Shown here: in pieces, positions 1-6,926 of the stretch
Layout of the letters: each line of letters begins with the position of its first letter
Numbering within the stretch: position 1 is the stretch's first letter
Origin: Pseudomonadota bacterium
GTDB taxonomy: Bacteria > Pseudomonadota > Gammaproteobacteria > UBA5335
DNA length: 6,926 bases
Assembly (NCBI GenBank): GCA_002862965.1
Contig: PKCW01000280.1
Span: 1-6,926 of the forward strand
Direction: 5' to 3'
Notes under the pieces: generated by a model
Told to the model about the DNA's origin: nothing
The model's database searches: none
Seen by the model: the letters and a program-made list of their open reading frames with translations, nothing else
Position numbers and translations under genes: made by a program

Positions 1-1
1 C

Positions 2-124
2 TTCATCGGTCTGGGCTATCTGGGGATGAACCCGCCGAGCCCGACCTACACCCTGATCGCCCGCGTGCTTTCCGTGATCTATTTCCTGTTCTTCCTGGCC
101 ATGCCGTTCTATAGCCGGCTGGAA
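2..124 (+). pseudogene. petB: Inverted C-terminal fragment of cytochrome b (petB)
   Basis: Read from base 2 on the plus strand, this encodes about 41 residues resembling the last transmembrane part of a bacterial cytochrome b: a GYLGMNPPSPTYT segment, then a hydrophobic helix (LIARVLSVIYFLFFLAM), then PFYSRLE. In the family, KTKPVPERV-like residues normally follow this point. Here the match stops at the Glu codon 122-124, and the bases after it are the antisense strand of the N-terminal part of petB. No start codon belongs to the fragment (the ATG at 26 is an internal Met) and its 5' side runs off the window. It is most probably the tail of the same petB gene found at 979-113, placed in the wrong orientation by a chimeric join. 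A second cytochrome b copy or a real inversion cannot be excluded. The reading frame continues to 1030 only as antisense sequence, not as a protein. Confidence 0.8.
113..124. other. Fold-back junction inside petB with shared microhomology
   Basis: The twelve bases AGCCGGCTGGAA can be read two ways. On plus they encode Ser-Arg-Leu-Glu of the cytochrome b C-terminal tail. On minus, bases 121-113 encode Gln-Pro-Ala, which fits the family after ...FLEHANF. Both readings are plausible for cytochrome b, so about 11 bp (114-124) may belong to both sides, although the exact extent depends on family conservation and not on a known parent sequence. Left of the junction the gene runs in sense, right of it in antisense, and the intervening codons are absent. 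Inverted joins at short shared sequences with loss of the piece between are a known product of multiple displacement amplification. Confidence 0.75.
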
Positions 125-979
125 GTTGGCATGCTCCAGGAAATATCCGCCGAACTCCGGCGCAAAGAAAATGATCACCGCAGCCACGGCGAGGAAGATC
201 ACCACGCCGAAGACGTCCTTCACCGTGTAGTAGGGATGGAAGGGGATGCCATCCAGCGGGATGCCGTTCGCATCTTCGTGGTCGTGGATTTCGATGCCGT
301 CCGGATTGTTGGAGCCGACCTCGTGCAGCGCCATCAGGTGAGCCACCACCAGACCGAGCAGCACCAGCGGCATGGCGATGACATGCAGCGCGAAGAAACG
401 GTTGAGGGTGGCGTCGGACACCACGAAATCGCCACGGATGAACTGCGAGAGCGCTTCGCCGACGACGGGCACCGCGCCGAACAGCGAAATGATCACCTGC
501 GCGCCCCAGTAGGACATCTGGCCCCACGGGAGCAGATAGCCCATGAAGGCCTCGCCCATCAGCACCAGATAGATGAGCACGCCGAAGATCCACACCAGTT
601 CGCGCGGCTTGCGGTAGGAACCGTAAAGCAGGCCGCGGAACATGTGCAGGTAGACCACGACGAAGAACAGCGAGGCGCCGGTGGAGTGCATGTAGCGGAT
701 CAGCCAGCCCCAGCTGACGTCGCGCATGATGTACTCGACGGAGGCGAACGCGTCATGCGCGCTGGGCTTGTAGTTCATCGTCAGCCAGACGCCGGTCAGC
801 AGCTGGTTGACCAGAACCACCAGAGCCAAGCTGCCGAAGAAATACCAGAAATTGAAGTTCTTGGGCGCGTAATACTCGGATACCTGCTCCTTCCACATCT
901 TGGTGACGGGAAGGCGCGCATCCACCCAATCCAGACCCCAGAGCATCAGCTCACGGGCGTTGTTCACCATGCCGCGCAT
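113..979 (-). CDS. petB: Cytochrome b subunit of bc1 complex, 3' end lost at junction
   Basis: Membrane subunit of ubiquinol:cytochrome c oxidoreductase, carrying hemes bL and bH and the quinol sites. From the ATG at 979, 289 residues match the family. They include the N-terminal amphipathic region with YYAPKNFNFWYFFGS (residues 36-50), the first heme-ligand pair H98 (YMHSTG) and H112 (YLHMFRG), GEAFMGYLLPWGQMS (142-156), the second pair H199 (FFALHV) and H214 (VVAHL), and HEVGSNNPDG (219-228). The second pair is spaced 15 residues apart, as I recall for beta/gammaproteobacterial and b6-type proteins. The match continues through IIFFAPEFGGYFLEHANFQPA and then ends; the frame runs on, open, to the window edge as nonsense. 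The PEWY-type Qo motif and later helices are missing, so the protein as written could not work; about 400 residues are expected. The start overlaps the petA stop by one base (TGATG) and has GGAG seven bases upstream. An ATG at 970 is the alternative. Confidence 0.93.
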
Positions 980-1575
980 CAGGCTGCTCCTTTGTCGTCG
1001 CCGATGACGATCCGGCTGTCGCCCGTGTAGCGGTACGGCGGGACCGCCATGTTGAGCGGCGCCGGCACCCCGGCGAACACGCGGCCCGCGAGGTCGAAGC
1101 GCGAGCCGTGGCAGGGGCAGAAGAATCCGCCGGGCCAGTTGCCGCCGAGATCGCTCGTGCCGGGCTCGGGCCGGTAGGTCGGCGAGCATCCGAGATGCGT
1201 ACACAGACCAACCAGCACCAGATATTCCGGCTTGATGGACCGGTAGGTGTTCCGGGCATAGCCGGGCTGCTGATCCTGATCGGAATTGGGATCGCGCAAT
1301 TCCCCTGCGATACCGTCCAGCTTGGCCAGCATTTCAGGCGTGCGACGCACCACCCAGACCGGCTTGCCGCGCCATTCCACGGTCATGCGGGCACCCGGCT
1401 CCAGCTTTCCGATATCGACCTCCACCGGCGCACCGGCCGCTTCGGCACGCGCGCTGGGCTGCATGGCCGCGATGAAAGGATAGACGCCAAAGGCAGCACC
1501 TGCGCCGCCGACCGCCACCGTCGCGACGGTGAGAAAGCGCCGCCGACTGGTATCGACACCCCCGTCATTGCTCAT
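979..1575 (-). CDS. petA: Ubiquinol-cytochrome c reductase Rieske iron-sulfur subunit
   Basis: A 198-residue Rieske protein of the bc1 complex, which takes electrons from quinol at the Qo site and passes them to cytochrome c1. The N-terminus has a Tat-type signal anchor: SRRRFL at residues 10-15, then a hydrophobic stretch to about residue 38 (TVATVAVGGAGAAFGVYPFIAAM), which normally stays uncleaved as the membrane anchor. The periplasmic domain carries both [2Fe-2S] cluster loops, CTHLGC (125-130) and CPCHGS (153-158), so the Cys and His ligands and the disulfide cysteines are all present. The GPAP-type proline loop reads GVPAPLN (169-175). The start at 1575 is chosen because it places the twin-arginine motif normally and has GGAG ten bases upstream; the in-frame ATG at 1623 would add 16 atypical residues. 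petB follows directly with a one-base overlap, so the two are co-transcribed. Cytochrome c1 (petC) would be expected after petB but is outside the window. Confidence 0.97.
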   Translation of the reverse strand: MSNDGGVDTSRRRFLTVATVAVGGAGAAFGVYPFIAAMQPSARAEAAGAPVEVDIGKLEPGARMTVEWRGKPVWVVRRTPEMLAKLDGIAGELRDPNSDQDQQPGYARNTYRSIKPEYLVLVGLCTHLGCSPTYRPEPGTSDLGGNWPGGFFCPCHGSRFDLAGRVFAGVPAPLNMAVPPYRYTGDSRIVIGDDKGAA

Positions 1576-1657
1576 TCGTGGGATACTCCATAGCAACTGT
1601 CTGGATCGGGAACGACTGGCCAACGTGCGCCGCCTGCGCCTCGCCCCATCGGAAACC

Positions 1658-1672
1658 TGCCTGGGGCAGGCA
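1658..1672 (-). terminator. Short hairpin between hisC and petA (weak terminator or leader stem)
   Basis: The minus strand reads TGCCTG-CCC-CAGGCA, a perfect 6-bp stem with a 3-nt loop, about 40 bases past the hisC stop. On the minus strand it is preceded by a T run and followed by GGTTTCC, so it lacks a proper U tail in the direction of hisC transcription. It could slow or partly stop transcription leaving hisC. If the promoter at 1687-1715 is real, the stem would lie just inside the 5' end of the petA transcript and might stabilise it. The role is inferred. Confidence 0.3.
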
Positions 1673-1686
1673 AAAATTCGAGCGCG

Positions 1687-1715
1687 ATTCTACACCCCCG
1701 GCCATCCATTGCCTA
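1687..1715 (-). promoter_or_regulatory. Candidate sigma70 promoter for petAB
   Basis: On the minus strand TAGGCA (1715-1710, 4 of 6 to the -35 consensus) and TAGAAT (1692-1687, 5 of 6 to the -10 consensus) are separated by exactly 17 bases. The -35 box overlaps the hisC stop codon. The predicted transcript would start near 1680 and have a leader of about 105 nt before the petA ATG. This would let the respiratory genes be expressed independently of the upstream his genes. Based on consensus match and position only. Confidence 0.42.
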
Positions 1716-2819
1716 CTTGCCGCCTGCCGATTCGAGACCGCGGGCCAGCGCCTCCAGAAACCGCGCGTTCTCCTCAGGTCGACCGACGGTGACACGCAGG
1801 CAATCCTGCAGCGCCGGATGAGCGCCGTCGAGAAGCTTGATGAGAATGCCCGCGGCTTGCAGTCCCTGGTAAAGCGTCGGTGCCCGGCCGGGCGGAGCCC
1901 GGAACAGCAAGAAATTGGCGTCCGATGGATAAACCCGGATTCCCGCGAGCGCCGCGAGCCCGGCCTCGAGCCGCCCCCGCTCCGCTCGGATCGAGTCGGC
2001 CTGATGCTGCCACAATTCGGGATGGCGCAAGGCCACTTCCGCCGTGATCTGGGTCAATGAACCGATGTTGTAGGGCAGGCGCACCTTGTCGAACTGCTCG
2101 ATCCAGGCGGACGGACCGGCAAGCACGCCCAGACGCAAGCCCGCCAGCCCGGCCTTGGACAGCGTCCGCATCACGAGCAGATTCGCCACGGCGCCGGCCT
2201 GATCCAGCAAGCTGTCCGAGGCAAAGGGGGCATAGGCCTCGTCGATCACGACGACGCCCGGCGCCGCATCCAGCACCGCAACGACGTCCTCGCGGTCGAA
2301 CAGATTACCCGTGGGATTGTTGGGATGGGCGAGAAACACCGCTGCCGGTCGGTGCTGCGCGATCGCCGCCAGCATGGCCGGACGGTCCAGGCCGAAATCG
2401 TCGCCGCGCAGCGGCACGCCGACGAACGCCACCCCCAGCCAGCGCGCGATCAGCCGGTACATGACGAAGGTGGGCTCGGGCGCCAGTACGACGGCCCCGG
2501 GACGCGCCAAGGCCATGATGATGATCTGGATCAGTTCGTCGGACCCATTGCCCAGCAGCATCGCGGCTGCGTCCGGAATGCCCAGCGCAGCGCGCAGCAC
2601 CGGCTCGAGCGCCCGCGCCCGCGGATCGGGATAGCGATTCAGCTCGGCGCGCGCGATGGCCTCCAGCCAGGGCTGGGTGAGTTCGGTCGGCCAGCCGTAG
2701 GGGTTTTCCATCGCATCCAGCTTGATCAGGCCGGCGGCGGGATGCACGGCATAGGGAGCCAGCGCCTGGATCTCTTCGCGCACCTGGTCCCGCGCGCGCG
2801 CCGCCGCGTCGTGGCTCAT
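1713..2819 (-). CDS. hisC: Histidinol-phosphate aminotransferase
   Basis: A 368-residue PLP-dependent fold-type I aminotransferase that converts imidazole-acetol phosphate and glutamate to histidinol phosphate and 2-oxoglutarate in cytosolic histidine synthesis. Visible family features are [10 protein letters not shown] (33-42) for substrate and cofactor positioning, NGSDELI (91-97), HPNNPTG (165-171), VIDEAY (191-196, the PLP-ring Asp is D193), [14 protein letters not shown] (218-231, the Schiff-base lysine is K222) and the C-terminal [12 protein letters not shown] (340-351), whose arginine binds the carboxylate. Length is normal for the family. The ATG at 2819 overlaps the hisD stop as ATGA, and no good ribosome binding site precedes it, so translation is probably coupled to hisD. 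An aspartate/phenylalanine-class aminotransferase is a distant alternative, but the his context and motifs make HisC the clear call. Confidence 0.97.
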   Translation of the reverse strand: MSHDAAARARDQVREEIQALAPYAVHPAAGLIKLDAMENPYGWPTELTQPWLEAIARAELNRYPDPRARALEPVLRAALGIPDAAAMLLGNGSDELIQIIIMALARPGAVVLAPEPTFVMYRLIARWLGVAFVGVPLRGDDFGLDRPAMLAAIAQHRPAAVFLAHPNNPTGNLFDREDVVAVLDAAPGVVVIDEAYAPFASDSLLDQAGAVANLLVMRTLSKAGLAGLRLGVLAGPSAWIEQFDKVRLPYNIGSLTQITAEVALRHPELWQHQADSIRAERGRLEAGLAALAGIRVYPSDANFLLFRAPPGRAPTLYQGLQAAGILIKLLDGAHPALQDCLRVTVGRPEENARFLEALARGLESAGGK

Positions 2820-4138
2820 GGCGCATCGGCCCGTGCGGCGGCGGAACGGGCATGGGCCTCCAGCCCCTCGCCCCGCGCCAGCACGGCCGCCAGGCGCCCC
2901 AACACGGCGCCGCCGTCGGCGCTGCATCGGATGACGCTGCTGCGCTTCTGGAAATCGTAGACCCCGAGCGGCGAAAAGAAGCGCGCGGTGCCGGCCGTGG
3001 GCAACACGTGATTGGGGCCCGCGCAATAGTCGCCGACGGCCTCGGGGGTATGGCGCCCCAGGAAAATCGCCCCCGCATGACGGATCAGCGGCAGCAGGGC
3101 TTCCGGATCCTCGACCGACAGCTCCAGATGCTCGGGCGCCAGACGGTTGGCGATCTCGGCCGCCTCGGTCAGATCGCGCGTCGCGATGAGCGCACCGCGC
3201 TGGGACAGGGAGCGCACGATGATCTCCCGGCGCGGCTGGTCGGCCAGCAAGACCGCCATGCGTTCGGCGACCCGGTCCAGAAAGCCGCGATCCGGACTGA
3301 CCAGCACCGACTGGGCGTCCTCGTCGTGCTCGGCCTGCGAAAAGAGGTCCATGACGATCCAATCGGGATCGGTCCGGCCGTCGCAAACGATCAGGATTTC
3401 CGACGGCCCGGCGATCATGTCGATGCCGACCTGCCCGAATACCAGCCGCTTCGCCGTGGCGACATAGCGGTTTCCCGGCCCGACGATCTTGTCCACGCGT
3501 CCGATGCACCCGGCGCCGTAGGCCAGCGCGCCGATGGCCTGCGCCCCACCGATCGCGAACACCTCATCCACGCCCAGGATGGCGGCCGCGGCCAGCACCA
3601 GATCGTTGCGCTGCCCGTTCGGCGTCGGCACGCACAGCGCGATCTCGGGCACTCCCGCGACCTGCGCGGGTATGACGTTCATCAGCACCGAGGAGGGATA
3701 CGCCGCCTTGCCGCCCGGCACATAGACCCCGACGCGATCCAGCGGCCGCACCTCCTGACCCAGCACATTGCCCAGCGCGTCGACATGGCGCCAGGACGCC
3801 AGGCGTTGGTGTCCGGCGTAGTCACGCAGCCGGCCGGCGGCCTCTTCCAGCGCAGCGCGCAGCGCGGGGGCGATACGATCCCGCGCCGCGGCCAGATCCG
3901 CGGGCGCGATGCGCAAACCGTCCGCGGCAGCCGGCGCCCAGCCGTCGAAGCGGCGTGTATAGGCCAGCAGCGCCCGATCGCCCTCCCGGCGGACCTGCGC
4001 CAGGATGTCCTGCACGGCCTGCACGACCTCGGCCTGTTGGGTTTCGGCCTGGACCCGCAAGGCGGCCAATGCGCGATCGAATCCGGTCTCGCACGTATCG
4101 AGACGGCGCAGGCTCAAGGACGGATGGCCGGTCGTCAT
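2816..4138 (-). CDS. hisD: Histidinol dehydrogenase
   Basis: A 440-residue zinc-dependent enzyme that oxidises L-histidinol to L-histidine in two NAD-dependent steps, the last reactions of the pathway. The characteristic core is present: [20 protein letters not shown] (135-154), [12 protein letters not shown] (197-208), [10 protein letters not shown] (217-226) and [11 protein letters not shown] (240-250). The zinc ligands expected by family alignment are Q268 and H271 in [11 protein letters not shown]370 in EAVGDY and H429 in LEAHARSA. The catalytic Glu-His pair is E336-H337 in LAPEHLEL. Length matches the family (about 430-440). The start at 4138 overlaps the hisG stop as ATGA and is preceded by AAGGAG (4151-4146) with 7-nt spacing, a strong ribosome binding site. 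Nothing is truncated or missing. Confidence 0.98.
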   Translation of the reverse strand: MTTGHPSLSLRRLDTCETGFDRALAALRVQAETQQAEVVQAVQDILAQVRREGDRALLAYTRRFDGWAPAAADGLRIAPADLAAARDRIAPALRAALEEAAGRLRDYAGHQRLASWRHVDALGNVLGQEVRPLDRVGVYVPGGKAAYPSSVLMNVIPAQVAGVPEIALCVPTPNGQRNDLVLAAAAILGVDEVFAIGGAQAIGALAYGAGCIGRVDKIVGPGNRYVATAKRLVFGQVGIDMIAGPSEILIVCDGRTDPDWIVMDLFSQAEHDEDAQSVLVSPDRGFLDRVAERMAVLLADQPRREIIVRSLSQRGALIATRDLTEAAEIANRLAPEHLELSVEDPEALLPLIRHAGAIFLGRHTPEAVGDYCAGPNHVLPTAGTARFFSPLGVYDFQKRSSVIRCSADGGAVLGRLAAVLARGEGLEAHARSAAARADAP

Positions 4139-4773
4139 GCGCGGGCTCCTTGCCGTTCGACCGCCGCCGCCAGATCCGCGACCAGCCGGCGCACGGCTGC
4201 ATGCTTGGTTTTCCACGAGGCGGGGTTGACCACCAGCCGGGCACTGACTTCCATCACGGTCTCGAGCGGCGCAAGGCCGTTGGCGCGCAGGGTATTGCCG
4301 GTGTCGACGAGATCGACGATCCAGTCGGCCAGCCCGACCAGCGGCGCCAGCTCCATGGAGCCATAGAGCTTGATGACGTCGACCTGCTGCCCGCGCGCCG
4401 CGAAGAAGGCGCGGGTGGATGCGACGTACTTGGTCGCGACCCGCGGTTGCGCTCGCGAGGGCTCCAGCCCTTCCCGGCCGGCCAGCATGAGGCGACACCG
4501 CCCGATACCCAGATCCAGCGGCTCGTAGAGGATGGCCTGTTCCTGCTCCGCGAGCACATCCTTGCCGGTCACGCCGACGTCGGCGCCGCCGTGCAGCACG
4601 TAGGCGGGCACATCGGTCGGCCCCACGATGAGCAGGCGTACGCCGGGACTCGAGGTGCCCAGGATCAGGCGGCGGCTGACGGCCGGATCCTCGTCCGGGA
4701 CGATGCCGGCGGCGGCCAGCAGCGGCAGGGTTTCCGTGAGGATGCGCCCCTTGGAGAGCGCCACGGTCAGCAT
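4135..4773 (-). CDS. hisG: ATP phosphoribosyltransferase catalytic subunit, short form
   Basis: Catalyses the first step of histidine synthesis, joining ATP and PRPP to give phosphoribosyl-ATP. From the ATG at 4773 the protein has 212 residues, the size of the short form, which lacks the C-terminal regulatory domain and normally needs the HisZ partner for activity and feedback control. No hisZ is in the window. Motifs seen are [11 protein letters not shown] (2-12), [21 protein letters not shown] (54-74), [11 protein letters not shown] (88-98), [16 protein letters not shown] (135-150) and the PRPP-binding loop [15 protein letters not shown] (153-167). The start is chosen by homology, but no clear ribosome binding site precedes it. 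A GTG at 4818 has AGGA upstream and overlaps the murA stop as GTGA; it would give 227 residues with a 15-residue extension. hisD follows with an ATGA overlap. Confidence 0.96.
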   Translation of the reverse strand: MLTVALSKGRILTETLPLLAAAGIVPDEDPAVSRRLILGTSSPGVRLLIVGPTDVPAYVLHGGADVGVTGKDVLAEQEQAILYEPLDLGIGRCRLMLAGREGLEPSRAQPRVATKYVASTRAFFAARGQQVDVIKLYGSMELAPLVGLADWIVDLVDTGNTLRANGLAPLETVMEVSARLVVNPASWKTKHAAVRRLVADLAAAVERQGARA

Positions 4774-4814
4774 CGGTTCGGCCACGAACGGCCGCCGGGT
4801 GCTCGCGGCCTCGA

Positions 4815-6083
<1,269 letters not shown>

Positions 6084-6335
6084 TCAGTGCAGCGGGCCGC
6101 GTGTCGCCCACTCCGCGGGGGTCAGGGTGTCCAGCGCCAAGGCATGGATCGCCCCGCCGATCAGGCCTTGCAGCGCGGCATACACCCGCTGATGGCGCTG
6201 CACCGCGCGCATGCCCTCGAAGGCAGGCGACACGACCAGGGCCGAAAAGTGGACGCCGTCGTCACCTTCCACCCGGACCGGATCGGCCTCCGGCATGCGT
6301 TCGGAGATCAATGCGGCAATCTGCTCGGCGGTCAT
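6084..6335 (-). CDS. ibaG: BolA/IbaG family iron-sulfur metabolism protein
   Basis: An 83-residue small cytosolic protein of the BolA family. Members bind monothiol glutaredoxins through a shared [2Fe-2S] cluster and take part in iron-sulfur trafficking and stress adaptation. The family signature is clear: [22 protein letters not shown] (20-41), then [14 protein letters not shown] (42-55) with the invariant-type His48 in RHQRVY, and the C-terminal [14 protein letters not shown] (64-77). The position immediately before murA matches ibaG (formerly yrbA) of E. coli and favours IbaG over BolA proper. The ATG at 6335 is chosen because GGGGA (6346-6342) lies 6 nt before it. The ATG at 6341 would be too close to that site and the ATG at 6362 would add nine unconserved residues. 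It is the first gene of the minus-strand series. Confidence 0.93.
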   Translation of the reverse strand: MTAEQIAALISERMPEADPVRVEGDDGVHFSALVVSPAFEGMRAVQRHQRVYAALQGLIGGAIHALALDTLTPAEWATRGPLH

Positions 6336-6386
6336 GGTCATTCCCCACGTCGACCCGGCCATGGGTGCGGCCGACTTTAGCAGCGC

Positions 6387-6415
6387 ATGATAGCGAAAAA
6401 CCGCCCCGGAAGGGC
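6387..6415 (-). promoter_or_regulatory. Possible promoter for ibaG-murA-his operon
   Basis: On the minus strand TATCAT (6392-6387) matches 5 of 6 bases of the -10 consensus and lies 51 bases before the ibaG start, preceded by a TTTTT run. No convincing -35 box is found at 16-18 bases (the best 17-bp-spaced hexamer is GCCCTT). It is the best candidate in the divergent 188-bp region between ibaG and rpmE. Confidence 0.35.
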
Positions 6416-6443
6416 ACGCAAGCCGGTCGACGCCCGCGCAGCA

Positions 6444-6472
6444 TTGCCCTGTCGGCGCTCGAGTCCTACAAT
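6444..6472 (+). promoter_or_regulatory. Sigma70-type promoter for rpmE
   Basis: TTGCCC (6444-6449) and TACAAT (6467-6472) are separated by 17 bases; the -10 box matches 5 of 6 and the -35 box 4 of 6, with the TTG intact. Transcription would start near 6479-6480, giving a leader of about 45 nt. It diverges from the ibaG promoter candidate with about 50 bases between their -10 and -35 elements. Confidence 0.6.
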
Positions 6473-6488
6473 AACCCGTTTACGAGAT

Positions 6489-6500
6489 GGGCCTTCGCCC
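6489..6500 (+). promoter_or_regulatory. Small hairpin in rpmE leader
   Basis: GGGC-CTTC-GCCC forms a 4-bp GC stem with a 4-nt loop within the predicted rpmE 5' leader, upstream of the GAGGT ribosome site (6509-6513). In E. coli, L31 is reported to repress its own mRNA through leader structure, so a regulatory role is possible, but this stem is short and could be chance. Confidence 0.2.
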
Positions 6501-6523
6501 TGATTACCGAGGTCACGCCCCCC

Positions 6524-6727
6524 ATGCGCCCCGAAATCCATCCTTCCTACAAGCCGGTCACCATCACCTGCAGTTGTGGGAATCGCTTCGAAACCCGCTC
6601 CACCCTCGGATCGGACCTGCAGGTCGAAGTGTGCTCCAACTGCCATCCGTTCTATACCGGCAAGCAGAAAATCGTCGATACCGGCGGTCGCGTGGACAAG
6701 TTCCGCCGACGCTACGGCGCGAAATAA
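6524..6727 (+). CDS. rpmE: 50S ribosomal protein L31 (bL31), zinc-binding form
   Basis: A 67-residue component of the large ribosomal subunit that contributes to an intersubunit bridge. It is the zinc-binding (C+) type: the four cysteines are C16 and C18 in TCSCGN and C37 and C40 in VCSNCHPF, the same positions as in E. coli L31. IHPSY near the N-terminus, the RSTLGSDL segment and the [20 protein letters not shown] signature (41-60) confirm the call. Under zinc shortage such proteins are often replaced by a cysteine-free paralogue (ykgM-type), which is not in this window. The ATG at 6524 is preceded by GAGGT (6509-6513) with 10-nt spacing. The same frame stays open upstream to 6101 but that part is antisense to ibaG and not coding. 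Transcribed divergently from ibaG and followed by maeB. Confidence 0.98.
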   Translation: MRPEIHPSYKPVTITCSCGNRFETRSTLGSDLQVEVCSNCHPFYTGKQKIVDTGGRVDKFRRRYGAK

Positions 6728-6738
6728 GCACATCGACG

Positions 6739-6758
6739 CCGCGTCGCACGCGACGCGG
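6739..6758 (+). terminator. Hairpin after rpmE, possible terminator
   Basis: CCGCGTCG-CACG-CGACGCGG is a perfect 8-bp GC-rich stem with a 4-nt loop beginning 12 bases after the rpmE stop. There is no T run after it, so it is not a classical intrinsic terminator; it could act with other factors or protect the 3' end of the rpmE mRNA. Its place right behind a short, highly expressed gene supports a role. Confidence 0.45.
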
Positions 6759-6826
6759 ACGGACCGGACGGGTATCGCAGATGCCCGCGGCCGGACTTTC
6801 GTAACGACTCCATCGGCACCCGCTTC

Positions 6827-6926
6827 ATGATGACGGAAGACGAGTTGACACATGCGGCCCTGGACTACCATGCGAAGCCCAAGCCGGGCAAGCTGGCCAT
6901 TGCCGTCACCAAGCCGTTCACGACCT
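6827..6926 (+). CDS. maeB: NADP-type malic enzyme, N-terminal fragment
   Basis: Only 33 codons are in the window. The protein starts MMTEDELTHAALDYHAKPKPG and goes on KLAIAVTKPFTT, which resembles the start of MaeB-type malic enzymes (ALDYHRYPRPGKI...PTKPL in relatives), enzymes that decarboxylate malate to pyruvate with reduction of NADP. Family members are usually about 750 residues with a C-terminal phosphotransacetylase-like domain, but nothing of the catalytic part can be checked here. Two adjacent ATGs (6827 and 6830) are possible starts and neither has a clear ribosome binding site. The 99-bp gap after rpmE holds the hairpin at 6739-6758 and no recognisable promoter, so it may be read partly from the rpmE promoter. 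The gene runs off the right edge of the window. Confidence 0.8.
   Translation, partial: MMTEDELTHAALDYHAKPKPGKLAIAVTKPFTT

Noticed and set aside
2820..3509. Extension of the hisC frame upstream of 2819, making a 598-residue product
   Set aside because: The extra N-terminal residues are an out-of-frame reading of hisD, Arg/Gly-rich and without homology. HisC starts normally at the ATGA overlap at 2819.
2852..4366. Long plus-strand open frame (504 codons) opposite hisD and hisG
   Set aside because: It lies wholly antisense to two strongly conserved enzymes. Its Arg/Gln/His-rich composition is that of a reverse-strand shadow in GC-rich DNA, and no family is recognisable.
6845..6871. Perfect -35 hexamer TTGACA followed by TACCAT inside maeB
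   Set aside because: Spacing is only 15 bases and both boxes are within the coding region after the start codon; most likely a chance match.

Overview
This is a GC-rich (roughly two-thirds G+C by eye) bacterial chromosomal segment made of conserved housekeeping genes. Gene content and order (ibaG-murA-hisG-hisD-hisC followed by petA-petB, with divergent rpmE and maeB), a short-form HisG and a proteobacterial Rieske/cytochrome b pair point to a gammaproteobacterium, possibly of the Chromatiales/Ectothiorhodospiraceae type. The phylum-level reading is firm; the lower rank is a guess.

Layout. On the minus strand, reading right to left: ibaG (6335-6084), murA (6074-4815), hisG (4773-4135, possibly starting at 4818), hisD (4138-2816), hisC (2819-1713), petA (1575-979) and petB (979 to about 113). 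The genes are tightly packed. hisG/hisD and hisD/hisC share ATGA overlaps, and petA/petB share a one-base TGATG overlap. The only real gap in this series is 137 bp between hisC and petA; it holds a candidate petA promoter and a small hairpin. On the plus strand, divergent from ibaG, are rpmE (6524-6727), with a good sigma70-type promoter, and the first 33 codons of a malic enzyme gene (maeB, from 6827), with a hairpin between them.

How the genes work together. IbaG and MurA belong to iron-sulfur handling and the first committed step of peptidoglycan synthesis. HisG, HisD and HisC supply the first, last and transamination steps of histidine synthesis; the other his genes are not in the window. 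PetA and PetB are the Rieske and cytochrome b subunits of the quinol:cytochrome c oxidoreductase (bc1 complex).

The main anomaly is at the left edge. petB reads normally on the minus strand for 289 codons, then stops matching at about position 113-124. The first 124 bases carry the C-terminal end of a cytochrome b in the opposite orientation. The two halves meet in a stretch of about 11 bp that fits both readings, and roughly 70-80 codons between them, including the region of the quinol-oxidation-site PEWY-type motif, are missing. This looks like a fold-back (inverted) chimera of the kind made by whole-genome amplification or misassembly; a real inversion is possible but less likely. Otherwise the window is ordinary, and I see no sign of a novel defence, mobile or CRISPR-like system.
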